39,764 bases of DNA from Colwellia sp. (GCF_013214175.1 NZ_JABSPA010000013.1:1-39764); one strand, 5' to 3'; positions 8,145 through 18,314 are shown, counted from the stretch's first letter. A program made the numbers and translations. The notes: generated by a model not told the origin, from the letters alone.

Positions 8145-11069
8145 CTATTGGCAATAAATTGTTTTTAAACGTGCAATTAACGGTAAGTCACCTTCGGTAA
8201 GCGTACCTAACATTAACCAATCGACCAGTAATTTACTGAGATCAATCTCGATACCAGACAGCATTTGCTCTTGCATTAATTGTACTTGAACTTTCATACG
8301 CTGATCAGCTAGCTCTACCGGCGAATCACTTTTACCCAGTATTTCAATTTCTAAGGTTTTATCGAAGCGACGGCTACCATCAACTTGATTGGTTAGCTTA
8401 ACATGCTCTTGAAAACGCTTTTGCCAAAAACTGCTTAGCTTGTTAAACATATTCGATGCTGATAATGCCTCAACACCTTTGTTGTTTGGCGCCTGTACCG
8501 ACATTAACTCAAACAAGTTCGACCAACTTTGTTGTTCCTTAACTTGATTATTAGTGTTAATTATTTGCTCTACTTGCTTAATAATCTTTTCAATGCGTAC
8601 TGCCACTGCCTTGATAACCGGCTTATTAGCAATAACTTCTTGCAGTAAGGTTTCTGCTTGTTGGTCAATAGCTTTTAATGCTTGGTTATTTGCAGGAGTA
8701 GTATCTAGGTTAGAGCCTTCTTCAGCTTCTTGACCTGCAAAAGCACTAAGCGACTCTTCTATTGCTTGCACTTTTTCATCAAACGCTTGTTGTTGACTGG
8801 TGAACGCCGCTTGCTGCTCTGACTTTAACGCTTGTCTTTTAGCAAATAATTCATCGTTTACTTTACGAAATTGTTGCCACAACAGATTTTCTTGATGGTT
8901 GCCAGCAAAGCCTATTGCACGCCATTGCTGTTGTAGTTGTTTAGCGGATTCAATTGCAGAAAAAACATCATCACCAGCGAGTAACTGCTGTGCTTTAACG
9001 ATCAAGGCTTGTTTTTCTTCACTGTTACTTAAATGAAAAGTACTGATGGCGGTTTTAATAGGCGCAATAGCATTTTTAAATTGCTGCTGTAATTTTTTGT
9101 ATTGATTACGATCCACTTCGCCAGCATTGTTCCATTGCTGTTGTACGGTATTTAATTGCCCGTCGAGCTTTTTAAAATCAATAACTGGCGTCTCTTGACC
9201 ATTCTCAATATCAGCAACAAGCGTTAATTCACTCGCAAGTTGCTCAGCTTGCGCTAATATCTTTTGACGTTGCTCTAAATGCTGCGCACGGATTTTATCC
9301 TGCTCGGCATAGAATAACCGACAAGGTGCAAAAGCTTGTTCACAAAGCTGATTAAACTGCTCATTTAATTGTTTATCAATATCTTCATCGGCATGACCTA
9401 AAGAATTCCAAGTACCGCGGAATTCTTTAACTTTTGCTGCTTGTTCATTAGGATTATCCAGTGGCGTTTCAACCAGTGCTTGCACTGCTATAACTAGCTC
9501 TTGTTTACGAGGTGTCGCGATATAATGTTCCCAATCGCTCAGCTCGATCATTTTTTCGCTAACTTGGTCAAAATCACGTTGCAACTGTTGTTGTTGCTGA
9601 GCAGAAAGTTGCTCAATAGTCTCTTTCACACCCTTAAATAAACCAAAACAAACTTTGTATTTACCATTGCTAAGTAGACGCTTTATATCTTGTAATTTTT
9701 TCTTATGTTGGAAAAACAATTCTTTTTGCTGACTTTGTAATGGCTTTAAACCACCTTGCCAAGTACTGATAATTTGTTTTTGCGCTTGCACAATAGACTC
9801 AGGTAAAATCCCGGCAGTTTTTTGCTCAATTACTCGCCATGCTTTTAACCAGTCTTGGTAAGTTTCTTGACGCGTATTTAACTCGTTTAATGACTTAGGT
9901 AAAGTAAGTTGCGATATTTTAGAGATTAAATTGGTCGCTTGACTTACCGATTCAGCAATCTCTGGTATTTCACCTAAACGTTTAGTTAACTGGTTAACTT
10001 GCTTGATAAAAATTTGTTGCTCGTCTTTATTCAGTACCGAGGCATTAATGTCTGTGGTTAACTGACCGAGTAAACTTTTAAACTGTTCTTCATCAAAGTT
10101 ATCACTGGAAAATACTGCCGTTGTTATCGCTTGGCTAATGTGATTAAGCTGCTGGGTAAAGTCTTTTTTGTCTTGCTGTTTATCATGCGCTAATTTATCG
10201 GCAATGATCTGTTGCTGATAGTTTTCAGCTTTGGCGATAAATAACTTATCCAATTGGCTCATTATGCCTTGGTACTTATCATTAAAAGCTGATAATTCTT
10301 CTTCGTTAAAAATCGCTAGTTCTGGCTCAAATGTTTGCCACTGTTGAATTAACACTGACTTACGTTTCTTATACTCGCCATAATCAGCAACGTCTTTTAG
10401 TGCTTGTAATTTGGCTAAAACAAGTTGTATTTTCTTGGCCAATTTTAGCGGTTTTTCAATGGCGGTTTGGATGGCGGCAAGTTTGTCTTGAATTTTTTGA
10501 GCTAAGACTTCATTACAGGCCTTTTTACTCAGTTTCTCTAATACTTTGGCATCATCAACTTGCTCAAGTAAGTAGCTTTGAAAGTCAGGATTTTGTTTTT
10601 GACTAAAACTATGGCTTAACAAATGGGTAGAGGTTTTACGGGCACTAATTTGCTGATAAAGCGCAATCATAATTGCACTGTCTTTTTCATGGGCTAACCA
10701 TGCTTCTAATAACGCTGTACCGAGTAATGGGCTGTGCGCTTGTTTCGCTAATATACTTTGTTTTATCTCAGCCGATAGCACAATTTTGTGATCGGTCGCC
10801 AAAATATCATGTACCTGTTTGCCGGCAAATTGTTTTACCTTAGCTTGGGAATTCTTATGGCTTGCTTCAAGGTAACTATCAAAAGAGGCCACTTTAATCA
10901 AGGCTGCTCGACGTACTAAATCACTGACATCTTGCTGGATAAGTTCCGTTAAAATGGCAAGTTGTTCGCTGTTACTCGCCGATAACTCATCATTAATGGC
11001 GGTGATACGTACCGTCGCGTCTTTATGTTGCCAGTTGGCTTTTGTTTTAAAAAAAGAGGAGAAAATCAT
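8145..11069 (-). CDS. DUF349 domain-containing protein
   Basis: A 974-residue, highly charged, Gln/Lys-rich helical protein made of repeated DUF349-like modules. Typical module signatures recur, for example FRGTWNSLGHADEDIDKQLNEQF, QQQWNNAGEVDRNQYKKLQQQF and QQWRAIGFAGNHQENLLWQQF. Long coiled-coil stretches lie between them. The N-terminal part resembles HEAT-like helical pairs. There is no signal peptide or membrane segment. Gammaproteobacterial DUF349 proteins of this size are common, but I know of no firm biochemical role. The ribosome site before the ATG at 11069 is weak. The neighbouring yeaC gene lies 54 bp upstream on the same strand. Confidence 0.85.
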   Translation of the reverse strand: MIFSSFFKTKANWQHKDATVRITAINDELSASNSEQLAILTELIQQDVSDLVRRAALIKVASFDSYLEASHKNSQAKVKQFAGKQVHDILATDHKIVLSAEIKQSILAKQAHSPLLGTALLEAWLAHEKDSAIMIALYQQISARKTSTHLLSHSFSQKQNPDFQSYLLEQVDDAKVLEKLSKKACNEVLAQKIQDKLAAIQTAIEKPLKLAKKIQLVLAKLQALKDVADYGEYKKRKSVLIQQWQTFEPELAIFNEEELSAFNDKYQGIMSQLDKLFIAKAENYQQQIIADKLAHDKQQDKKDFTQQLNHISQAITTAVFSSDNFDEEQFKSLLGQLTTDINASVLNKDEQQIFIKQVNQLTKRLGEIPEIAESVSQATNLISKISQLTLPKSLNELNTRQETYQDWLKAWRVIEQKTAGILPESIVQAQKQIISTWQGGLKPLQSQQKELFFQHKKKLQDIKRLLSNGKYKVCFGLFKGVKETIEQLSAQQQQQLQRDFDQVSEKMIELSDWEHYIATPRKQELVIAVQALVETPLDNPNEQAAKVKEFRGTWNSLGHADEDIDKQLNEQFNQLCEQAFAPCRLFYAEQDKIRAQHLEQRQKILAQAEQLASELTLVADIENGQETPVIDFKKLDGQLNTVQQQWNNAGEVDRNQYKKLQQQFKNAIAPIKTAISTFHLSNSEEKQALIVKAQQLLAGDDVFSAIESAKQLQQQWRAIGFAGNHQENLLWQQFRKVNDELFAKRQALKSEQQAAFTSQQQAFDEKVQAIEESLSAFAGQEAEEGSNLDTTPANNQALKAIDQQAETLLQEVIANKPVIKAVAVRIEKIIKQVEQIINTNNQVKEQQSWSNLFELMSVQAPNNKGVEALSASNMFNKLSSFWQKRFQEHVKLTNQVDGSRRFDKTLEIEILGKSDSPVELADQRMKVQVQLMQEQMLSGIEIDLSKLLVDWLMLGTLTEGDLPLIARLKTIYCQ

Positions 11070-11123
11070 AGTTTATTTGGTTTCATTCAGTTGAAGAATA
11101 ACAATAAGGTTTAACTGTAATAC

Positions 11124-11447
11124 TTACAGCTCATTGTTACTGAAATAAGCGATATCCGCTTGTGTTGGTTTGTCACAGCTTTTAAGTTTTTCTTCCGGCT
11201 TATAGCTAGAGAATTGAGCTTTAAGCTGGCGTTTGTTTTTTTCAACGATATGGCCATCAGGACCAATGGTTAGCATTTGATCATTTTCTAAATGTCTAGC
11301 TTGATAGGCCATAGTTAATTGCAAAGCCGTGGCGCGCTGGGCTTTATCAACCACAGTACCTTCAGGCCACTTGCCTGTTTCCGCGGCACATTTTAAGCGT
11401 AAATACATGTCATTTGACATAGCGTCTATGGTGTTAAGTAAATCCAT
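11124..11447 (-). CDS. yeaC: YeaC family protein (DUF1315)
   Basis: A 107-residue soluble protein matching the YeaC/DUF1315 family. Diagnostic stretches are MYLRLKCAAETGKWPEGT, QRATALQLTMAYQARHL and the DKPTQADIAYF tail. The function is unknown. GGA lies 6 nt before the ATG. It sits upstream of the DUF349 gene on the same strand, 54 bp apart, which allows co-transcription. Confidence 0.85.
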   Translation of the reverse strand: MDLLNTIDAMSNDMYLRLKCAAETGKWPEGTVVDKAQRATALQLTMAYQARHLENDQMLTIGPDGHIVEKNKRQLKAQFSSYKPEEKLKSCDKPTQADIAYFSNNEL

Positions 11448-11512
11448 CAGAATTCCGAGGGTTAAGTAGTATTAATTGATAGTTTTTTATTTGCTTCACA
11501 AGAAAAATAAAG

Positions 11513-11842
11513 CTAGTTCGCTTTACGCTTGGTAAAGAGCAACATGGCGCGGATAATTATATACATAACAAAACCGAGCATAGCACTGACCATGGCTAAG
11601 TTATGTTGCCAACTACCTGGTTCAACATTATCCCAAAACATAAATAAGAAGCCACCACAAAATAACAGCATGGCGATGAATGAGTAATTCATTAGGCGTT
11701 GAGTTTTATTGATTAAGTCAACTCGGTTAATACTGGCAATTTTCTCGGCATCAAGCCCAGATAAATTAAGGTTACAGTGATTACAGCTTTTCGCTTTGTC
11801 GGAAATTTTTTTCGAACAACCCGGACAATTAATAACGGCCAT
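11513..11842 (-). CDS. Zinc-ribbon membrane protein
   Basis: A 109-residue protein with an N-terminal zinc ribbon (CPGC at about 6-9 and CNHC at about 20-23) on the cytoplasmic side, a short linker, and two transmembrane helices (about 50-70 and 82-103). Small proteins of this design are common and mostly uncharacterised. It lies 65 bp before yeaC on the same strand. The start has only a weak GAG ribosome site. Confidence 0.75.
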   Translation of the reverse strand: MAVINCPGCSKKISDKAKSCNHCNLNLSGLDAEKIASINRVDLINKTQRLMNYSFIAMLLFCGGFLFMFWDNVEPGSWQHNLAMVSAMLGFVMYIIIRAMLLFTKRKAN

Positions 11843-11863
11843 TTAATTACTCATGCAATGATA

Positions 11864-11908
11864 TAAAAAAGTTTAACCCGCAAATGTTGTCTATGAACCA
11901 TTTGCGGG
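11864..11908 (-). terminator. Terminator of the RND efflux operon
   Basis: CCCGCAAATG (11877-11886) pairs with CATTTGCGGG (11899-11908). On the minus strand the stem is followed by GTTAAAC and then six T. It is about 90 bp past the stop of the RND pump and before the zinc-ribbon gene. Confidence 0.75.
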
Positions 11909-11995
11909 CATTTCACTTAGTATACCTGACCTATTTTGCTATTTCACTACGCAGACACGCACAAAATATTTTAGTTTCTCCGCTAAAGAAATAAG

Positions 11996-14900
11996 TTAAG
12001 CATTCATTGCTTTTGTCGGCGTTTTAATAGAAAACAATACCGCATAAACCACGGGAATAACACCTAAAGTAAACACTGTAGAAAACAACAAGCCGCCGAT
12101 AATGGCAATCGCCATAGGCTCCCAGAACTCACCACCACCTAGGTATAACGGAATTAGACCAAATATGGTGGTTGCTGTGGTAAGTACTATCGGTCTAAGC
12201 CTTTGCTGAGCGGCGTTGATAATAGCTTGGCATGGGTTTTCAGGCAGTGCCTGCTCTTCTATTTTAATACGCTCTAATAAAACAATGGCATTATTTATAA
12301 CGATACCGGCTAAAGAGATAATACCCAATAAGGTCATAAAACCAATAAAAGATTGCCCAACTAACAAACCACTGGTTACGCCAATTAGGCCTAATGGAAT
12401 AGTTAATAAGATTATTAAGGCTTTTCTAACCGAGTTAAATTGGGCAATAAGTAACAGCAAAATAATAAAACCGGCAATAGGTAACTTCTCGCCGATGGAT
12501 TTATTGGCTTTACCTGATGTTTCATATTCACCACCAAGCTCAAAAGTATAGGTTAATGGCCAGTTTTTTTGCTGTGTCTCAAGCCAGGGCAAAAGCTCAT
12601 TAAAGGCTTGGTTCGCAGTAATCGTATTATCAATTTGGCCACCAATGGTGATGGTCTTTAAGCGGTCACGACGTAAAATCTTAGCGGATTGCCATACCAC
12701 CTTGATATCTGCTACTTGTGTTAACGGTACTGAACTACCGGTAGCTTGCGAGTACACAGCTAAAGCTTGTAATTTACCAATGTCTTGGCGATCGTCAGCT
12801 TGTGTGCGCAGGGTAATCGGTATAACGATATCCCCTTCCCTATACTGACTTAGCTCAAGGCCAGAAAGACCGGTTTGCAATGATATGGCAATATCTTTAC
12901 TGGTTACACCCGCACGACGAGCACGACTTTGGTTAATATCGACCTGCAATTTTTTAATTGGCATGCCCCAATTATCACTAATAGCTTTAACACCGTTAAT
13001 TTGTGCCATACGTTGTTTAACTTGCTCAACAATAATAAATAATTGCTCAGATTCGGCACCGTTAATACGTACCTCTACTGGATTGGCAATGGGAGCACCA
13101 TTTTCAATTTTACGAAGTTTTACCAATAAATCAGGGAATGTTGCCAAGCTATAACGCTCAAGTTTATCCATGGTTTCGTCGACCAAATCTTTACTGGTTA
13201 GATTTATGATCATCAACGCATAGTTACTACTGGTCGGTTTCGGATTATGAGTTAATAAGAAGCGCGGGCCGCCGTTACCTAGGTAAGTTACCCAATTAGT
13301 GACACCGGTATCTAGCTCTGGCGTTGCCTGTAACTCTGCACGGATAAAGCTTTCAACTTGCTCGGTGACTCGCTCTGTTGCCGCTAAAGTGGTGCCAATG
13401 GGCATTTCTAATTCCATTTTGAAAAAAGCACGGTCAGAAGGTGGGAAAAACAATTTAGGCACAAATGAAAGTCCCCAGATAGCGGTGATAAACAAGCCCA
13501 AGGTAACCAAAAGTGTTAACCAACGAAAACGCAGTAAGTTAAGCAATAGTGCGCGATAGCCGGCAAATAATCGGCTATCAAACAGCTGCGTAGTCTTCTT
13601 TACTTTCATAAATTTGACACACAACATAGGGATTACTGTCATTGATAAAACCCATGAACACAATAAAGTAATGCTGACCACTTTAAAAAGAGAAGCCGTG
13701 TATTCTCCCGTAGCCGACTCCGCCAAAAATATGGGTAAGAATGCCGCCGCAGTGGTTAATGAAGAAGTAAGCAGTGGTATTTTTAACTCATTTGCCGAGT
13801 CTACTGCCGCATCAATGGCTTTTTTGCCTTTTTCCATCGACACCATAATGCTTTCAGACATGACTATGCCGTTATCCACCAACATACCTAGCGAAATAAT
13901 AAGCGCGGCTAAGGAGATTTGGTCTATGCCAATATTAAAGAATGACATGATCAGTATGCCAAAAATCATACTCGATGGAATAAGCACAGCAACGATTAAG
14001 CCCGTTCTAAAACCTAAACTGAGTAACATCACTAAGGTCACGATAATTACAGCTTGAATCAAGCTGCTAGAAAAATCATTGACCTTTTTCTCGACATCAA
14101 AAGGCAGGAAAGACACCGCCTCAAATTCTACACCAATGGGATAACTTTGGTTAAGGTTAGCGATAAGCTCATTTACTTGTTGGCCAAGTAGAATATTATT
14201 TCCACCTTGACGCATAGCAATGGCAATAGATAAGCCCTGCTCTCCCGAAAGACTGACCTTAGTTTGCATAGGGTCAACATAACTACGTTTAATAGTAACC
14301 AAGTCGCTTAAATAAAGTAGACGGTCACTACCAGGAATTTGGATAATGGTTCTTTTAATTTCATCGATATTTTCAAAGTTACCGCTGGGCTCTAGGGGAA
14401 TTTGCTCATCCCCTAAAATAATACTGCCGCCCGAAATAACAATATTACGGCTGGAAAGTTGCTCACTTAATTGGCTTGGCGATATGCCTAAGTTGGCTAG
14501 ATGGGCATTATCATATTCAAGAAAAATATGTTCTTGTTGCTCACCAAACACCTCGACTTTTGCCGCTTCCGTTAACCGAAGCATGGCGTCCTTGGCTTGG
14601 TCAGCAATGGTTTTCATGTCTCGGTAATTGTAGCCTTCCGCAGTTAAGCCAATGACAATACCAAAAACATCGCCAAACTCATCATTAACAATGGATGGGA
14701 AACTCTCGGCGGGTAACTGACTTTGTGCTGCGTCAATTTTACGGCGTAAGTTATCCCAAATAGGCCGTAGATTACGGTAACTTTCTTTGATATTGACACT
14801 AATAATTGAAATGCCAGTACGAGATTCACTTTTAACAAAGTCTAATTCAGGTAACTCTTGAATAACCCGCTCTAGTTTATCCGTAATTAACATTTCAACC

Positions 14901-15073
14901 CGCTCAGGGCTAGCACCGGGGAACTGGGTAATCACTTGCGCAGTGCGAATAATAAAACCAGGATCGTAATCCTTGGGCATATTTTTATAAGCATTTACAC
15001 CAAAAAACAGTATCACTATTAACAACATAAACGTGGTGCGATTATTAGTGATAGCCATACGGGTAATATTCAT
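11996..15073 (-). CDS. RND-family efflux pump (inner-membrane permease)
   Basis: A 1,025-residue resistance-nodulation-division transporter, with an N-terminal transmembrane helix, two large periplasmic loops and the duplicated six-helix bundles. The TM4 motif reads SLGMLVDNGIVMSES, so only one of the two adjacent acidic residues of the AcrB-type proton relay (DD) is kept and the second is Asn. TM10-11 shows SLAGIVINNAIVLLERI. It most resembles the AcrB/SwrC-like group rather than metal-specific CusA. AAGGA lies 6 nt before the ATG. The adaptor gene is 45 bp upstream. No outer-membrane factor is in the cluster, so a TolC-like partner must come from elsewhere. The substrate is unknown. Confidence 0.92.
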   Translation of the reverse strand: MNITRMAITNNRTTFMLLIVILFFGVNAYKNMPKDYDPGFIIRTAQVITQFPGASPERVEMLITDKLERVIQELPELDFVKSESRTGISIISVNIKESYRNLRPIWDNLRRKIDAAQSQLPAESFPSIVNDEFGDVFGIVIGLTAEGYNYRDMKTIADQAKDAMLRLTEAAKVEVFGEQQEHIFLEYDNAHLANLGISPSQLSEQLSSRNIVISGGSIILGDEQIPLEPSGNFENIDEIKRTIIQIPGSDRLLYLSDLVTIKRSYVDPMQTKVSLSGEQGLSIAIAMRQGGNNILLGQQVNELIANLNQSYPIGVEFEAVSFLPFDVEKKVNDFSSSLIQAVIIVTLVMLLSLGFRTGLIVAVLIPSSMIFGILIMSFFNIGIDQISLAALIISLGMLVDNGIVMSESIMVSMEKGKKAIDAAVDSANELKIPLLTSSLTTAAAFLPIFLAESATGEYTASLFKVVSITLLCSWVLSMTVIPMLCVKFMKVKKTTQLFDSRLFAGYRALLLNLLRFRWLTLLVTLGLFITAIWGLSFVPKLFFPPSDRAFFKMELEMPIGTTLAATERVTEQVESFIRAELQATPELDTGVTNWVTYLGNGGPRFLLTHNPKPTSSNYALMIINLTSKDLVDETMDKLERYSLATFPDLLVKLRKIENGAPIANPVEVRINGAESEQLFIIVEQVKQRMAQINGVKAISDNWGMPIKKLQVDINQSRARRAGVTSKDIAISLQTGLSGLELSQYREGDIVIPITLRTQADDRQDIGKLQALAVYSQATGSSVPLTQVADIKVVWQSAKILRRDRLKTITIGGQIDNTITANQAFNELLPWLETQQKNWPLTYTFELGGEYETSGKANKSIGEKLPIAGFIILLLLIAQFNSVRKALIILLTIPLGLIGVTSGLLVGQSFIGFMTLLGIISLAGIVINNAIVLLERIKIEEQALPENPCQAIINAAQQRLRPIVLTTATTIFGLIPLYLGGGEFWEPMAIAIIGGLLFSTVFTLGVIPVVYAVLFSIKTPTKAMNA

Positions 15074-15118
15074 TAACTGTCCTTTTCTTCTTATCTTTTA
15101 GTTGTGGCTTTCTAGTTA

Positions 15119-16276
15119 TTAATGGCTAATCAAATCACTAGCGGGAGTAAATTTAACTAAGCTACCCGATGATATTTTACTCATGCCGGCACTTATCACG
15201 TAATCGCCAGTCTTTAATACTGAAGTTAAGGCAGAAGTTAAACCGGCAAAAACCTCAATACCTTGTGCAGTGATACCCCCTACCACTACGGATTTCCTTA
15301 CTATTTTGCCAACACCGAGGTCATGCTTTTGCACAACAAAGACAAAATTACCTTGAGCATCTTTTAACACGGTATGACTGGGTAAATAAAAGCTGGCTTG
15401 GTTTTGCTCATTATTCTTTCCTGGTAATGAATTGCTGTGTGACGAACGACCGAGTGATAAATTGGCACTTACTGAGGCTGTCATGCCAGGCAAAATCACA
15501 TAGTTTTTAGGTGATTGCATGGTGAAAATCACTTCATAGGTTTTACTGTATTCATCGGCAAGGGTAGCAACTTCACTAAACTCTAACGGAAACAGTTCAT
15601 TGTCTATTGAATTAAATTTGGCACTAACACCACCTTTAACGCTATTTTTTCGCAGATGAATCATGATACTTTCAGGAATATTAACAATCAGTTGAATTTT
15701 ACTTAAATCATGCAATCGAACAATACGCTCTTTCGCGTTAATTTCTTGATGATTTTTACTGTATACCTTAGCAATAACACCATCAAATGAAGCGGTGAGT
15801 ACACTGTATTTTAAGTTGTTGTTGGCAGTCGCTAGCTGTGCCTTAGTAGATTGGGCATTCGCTCTGATTTGATCAAATTCTGAAGCAGAGATATATTGCG
15901 TTTTAAGTAGATTTTTAGCACGGGTTAAATCCGCCATGGCTTTATCATAATGAGCTTGTGCTTCAGCCAAGTATATTTTCAGATCACTGTCATCGAGTTT
16001 AGCGATGATGTCACCTTTTTTTACTACATCACCTTGTTTAACCAAGAATTCAGTCAACTCGCCAGATATTTTAAAAGCTAAATCGGCGCGATTAACAGCA
16101 TCAACAACCGCGGTAAATTCTAACGTTTGGCTAACATCAAGGGTTTGTACTACCAAGGTTCTGACCGGCCTTAATTGTGGTTTTTCTGCTATTTCTTTTG
16201 GTTTTTCACAAGCACTTAATAAACCTATCGCCATAATGGCAATTAAAATAGGCTTGAAAATTAGGTTAAAATTCAT
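15119..16276 (-). CDS. RND efflux periplasmic adaptor (membrane fusion protein), lipoprotein
   Basis: A 385-residue HlyD/AcrA-type adaptor. The signal ends in the lipobox LLSAC (Cys23). The barrel-sandwich half-motifs ADLAFKISGELTEFLVKQGDVVKKGDIIAKLD (about 64-95) and SVLTASFDGVIAKVYSK (about 163-180) flank an alpha hairpin (about 100-160). A beta-barrel and a membrane-proximal domain follow. It couples the pump 45 bp downstream to an outer-membrane channel. GGGAG lies 11 nt before the ATG. Confidence 0.9.
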   Translation of the reverse strand: MNFNLIFKPILIAIMAIGLLSACEKPKEIAEKPQLRPVRTLVVQTLDVSQTLEFTAVVDAVNRADLAFKISGELTEFLVKQGDVVKKGDIIAKLDDSDLKIYLAEAQAHYDKAMADLTRAKNLLKTQYISASEFDQIRANAQSTKAQLATANNNLKYSVLTASFDGVIAKVYSKNHQEINAKERIVRLHDLSKIQLIVNIPESIMIHLRKNSVKGGVSAKFNSIDNELFPLEFSEVATLADEYSKTYEVIFTMQSPKNYVILPGMTASVSANLSLGRSSHSNSLPGKNNEQNQASFYLPSHTVLKDAQGNFVFVVQKHDLGVGKIVRKSVVVGGITAQGIEVFAGLTSALTSVLKTGDYVISAGMSKISSGSLVKFTPASDLISH

Positions 16277-16360
16277 CGCGGATAAACTCCCAGACTTATT
16301 GTTTATTATATGGAGGGTAATTGAGGGGGATAATATAATGATATAACTGAGTCAAAACTG

Positions 16361-17071
16361 TTACTTTTCGTGTTTATCTGCACGAATTTCAACCAGACGG
16401 TCAACAAACTTCTCTGCCCACATCTTTACTAGCTCTTTAACGACGGTCATATTGTCGGCACCTGAATTGGCAATCGTAGTATCCACATATTTCGTACTTA
16501 TTGCCGCTAAGATTCGTTCACGGCGAATGCCTTTTAAAAACTCAATTTCAACGGATACTTTGGTGGTGACATCACTCTTATCGGTTATTTGTAAGTAAGC
16601 GAGGTTACCGGCGTTAATAACCATACGAAAGGGAATAAAGTCGGTTGGCATTAGTTCAGGGTCTTCGAACTTAACGCCAGAAAATGCACCTTGAATGGTG
16701 ATGGTTCTAGGGCCGACATGATCAACTACCTCATAGTTATTGGCAACTAACCTATCATGCATTTGTTGATGGAAATATTTAGAAAGCTCTTCTAATTGTT
16801 CAGGGCTAAATTTAGCATCAGGTCCTGGTGTTACCCACATTTCAAAAGGCACTAATTTAACACGATGCATATCAGCAAGCATGTCTATAGTAAAATTGTC
16901 ACTGCGATAGACCTTGGTATAATCAGGGTCATAAACATCTTCAAAACCTTCATAGTTTTTTAAAAAACCTGACTTTTGTTGGTCGGTGACATTCATACAG
17001 CCACCTAATAGTAATGTGGTCAATAAAACGCTGACAATAGCTTGAATCTTCTGTGGTACTTTTAATAACAT
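16361..17071 (-). CDS. DUF3313-type lipoprotein
   Basis: A 236-residue protein with a lipoprotein signal (LLLGGC, Cys25) and a mature domain that begins QKSGFLKNYEGFEDVYDP, typical of DUF3313 proteins. It is the first gene of the efflux operon, 84 bp before the adaptor. The function of the family is unknown; its position suggests an envelope accessory to the pump. AGGA is 6 nt before the ATG. Confidence 0.75.
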   Translation of the reverse strand: MLLKVPQKIQAIVSVLLTTLLLGGCMNVTDQQKSGFLKNYEGFEDVYDPDYTKVYRSDNFTIDMLADMHRVKLVPFEMWVTPGPDAKFSPEQLEELSKYFHQQMHDRLVANNYEVVDHVGPRTITIQGAFSGVKFEDPELMPTDFIPFRMVINAGNLAYLQITDKSDVTTKVSVEIEFLKGIRRERILAAISTKYVDTTIANSGADNMTVVKELVKMWAEKFVDRLVEIRADKHEK

Positions 17072-17141
17072 AACTATCCTAGATAAATGAATTATTTACC
17101 GCACTATAATGCTAGAATTCGACCTTAGAAGCTTAACAATT

Positions 17142-17190
17142 TGTGCCATTTACTGTGCCAAAAAGGACAATTTACTGCCAAAGTGGTCAA
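17142..17190. promoter_or_regulatory. Phased TGCCA-type repeats, probable AraC-family operator
   Basis: In the divergent gap between the efflux operon and the regulator gene, five related boxes recur with 9-12 bp spacing on the same face of the helix: TGCCA (17144-17148), TGCCA (17156-17160), GGACA (17165-17169), TGCCA (17176-17180) and GGTCA (17185-17189). AraC/XylS proteins have two helix-turn-helix units that read adjacent major grooves, so phased direct repeats fit. That the neighbouring regulator binds here is inference. Confidence 0.5.
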
Positions 17191-17282
17191 TAGTGTAAAT
17201 ATCGATATAAAGGTACTATTAATTATAGCTACCAAGTGAGCCGCTGAGTGTGCTTTTTAACTAAGTAACCCATAGAGAATTT

Positions 17283-18314
17283 ATGAGCCAAACAACCCTT
17301 GCCACCATTCCTCGACTTATCGCCCAAGTGCTTGCCATTTATGATGTTGAAGCTACAAGCGTGTTCACTTCTGCCGGTATTGATATTTCAGATGACAGCC
17401 AAAGTCGTATTCCCATGGTTAAAATGGCCACGTTATGGAAACTCGCGGTACAAGAGACCAAAAATAATGAACTGGGCTTAGTGGCGGCATCATTATTTCA
17501 ACCCGCATATTTAAAAAGTATTGGCATGGCCTGGCTTGCCAGTGCTAATTTAGAAGACGGTTTAAAACGCTTTATCGCCAGCAGTCAGCTTATCAATACC
17601 GCGATACAAATTGAGTTGACTGAGCAGAATGGTGAAAACGGTGAGGAAATATTAATTCAGTACCAAAAGCGCCTAAAACTAGCAGATCAATTAAAAGTTC
17701 ATCATTGTTCGATTGAACTAGGCATTGGTTTTTTCTTAAAGATGTTTCGTTTGGCCGCAGGTAAAAACATTCCAGCGACGGGTGTTTACTTTACCTTTTC
17801 AATTGATAAAAGCAAACAAGCTTATGAAGACTACTTTCAATGCCCTGTTTATGGCAACCAAGCAGTTAATGGTATTTCATTCTCTAAGGCACTGCTAACC
17901 GAAACCCTACCAACCCACGATGCTGAGTTAGTAGAGATGAACGAAATGGTTATCAACAAACACCTTGCCTCTATGGAAAATGGCGATACCAGCGCTAAAG
18001 TGATCAAAATAATCAATGAGCTATTACCCTTAGGCTGCCCAACAGAAGAAACCTTAGCTTATAAATTACATATGAGTAAACGCACATTGCAGCGGAAATT
18101 GAGCCAAGAAAAACAATCATTTTTGACACTACTGACCTCAGTACGTTTAATATTGGCCAAGCAACAATTAGCCATCAACAGCATTTCTATTACCGAAATA
18201 ACTTATCAACTTGGTTATAGCTCACCCAGTACTTTTGCCCGGGCTTTTAAAAAACATATCGGAGTCTCGCCGGTAGAGTTTCGTGCACAGCTGGTAGATA
18301 ACATTAATAACTAG
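17283..18314 (+). CDS. AraC-family transcriptional regulator
   Basis: A 343-residue regulator. Residues about 1-210 resemble the arabinose-binding-type sensor domain of OruR/ArgR-like AraC proteins. Residues about 235-335 carry two helix-turn-helix motifs: LAYKLHMSKRTLQRKLSQE and ITEITYQLGYSSPSTFARAF, followed by KKHIGVSPVEFR. It is divergent from the RND efflux operon, with 211 bp between, and is the obvious candidate to control it. The ligand is unknown. The ATG follows an AGAG-like weak ribosome site. Confidence 0.9.
   Translation: MSQTTLATIPRLIAQVLAIYDVEATSVFTSAGIDISDDSQSRIPMVKMATLWKLAVQETKNNELGLVAASLFQPAYLKSIGMAWLASANLEDGLKRFIASSQLINTAIQIELTEQNGENGEEILIQYQKRLKLADQLKVHHCSIELGIGFFLKMFRLAAGKNIPATGVYFTFSIDKSKQAYEDYFQCPVYGNQAVNGISFSKALLTETLPTHDAELVEMNEMVINKHLASMENGDTSAKVIKIINELLPLGCPTEETLAYKLHMSKRTLQRKLSQEKQSFLTLLTSVRLILAKQQLAINSISITEITYQLGYSSPSTFARAFKKHIGVSPVEFRAQLVDNINN

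Noticed and set aside
13614..14057. Plus-strand frame of 147 codons within the RND pump gene
   Set aside because: Antisense to a conserved transmembrane region, with no ribosome site or recognisable domain.
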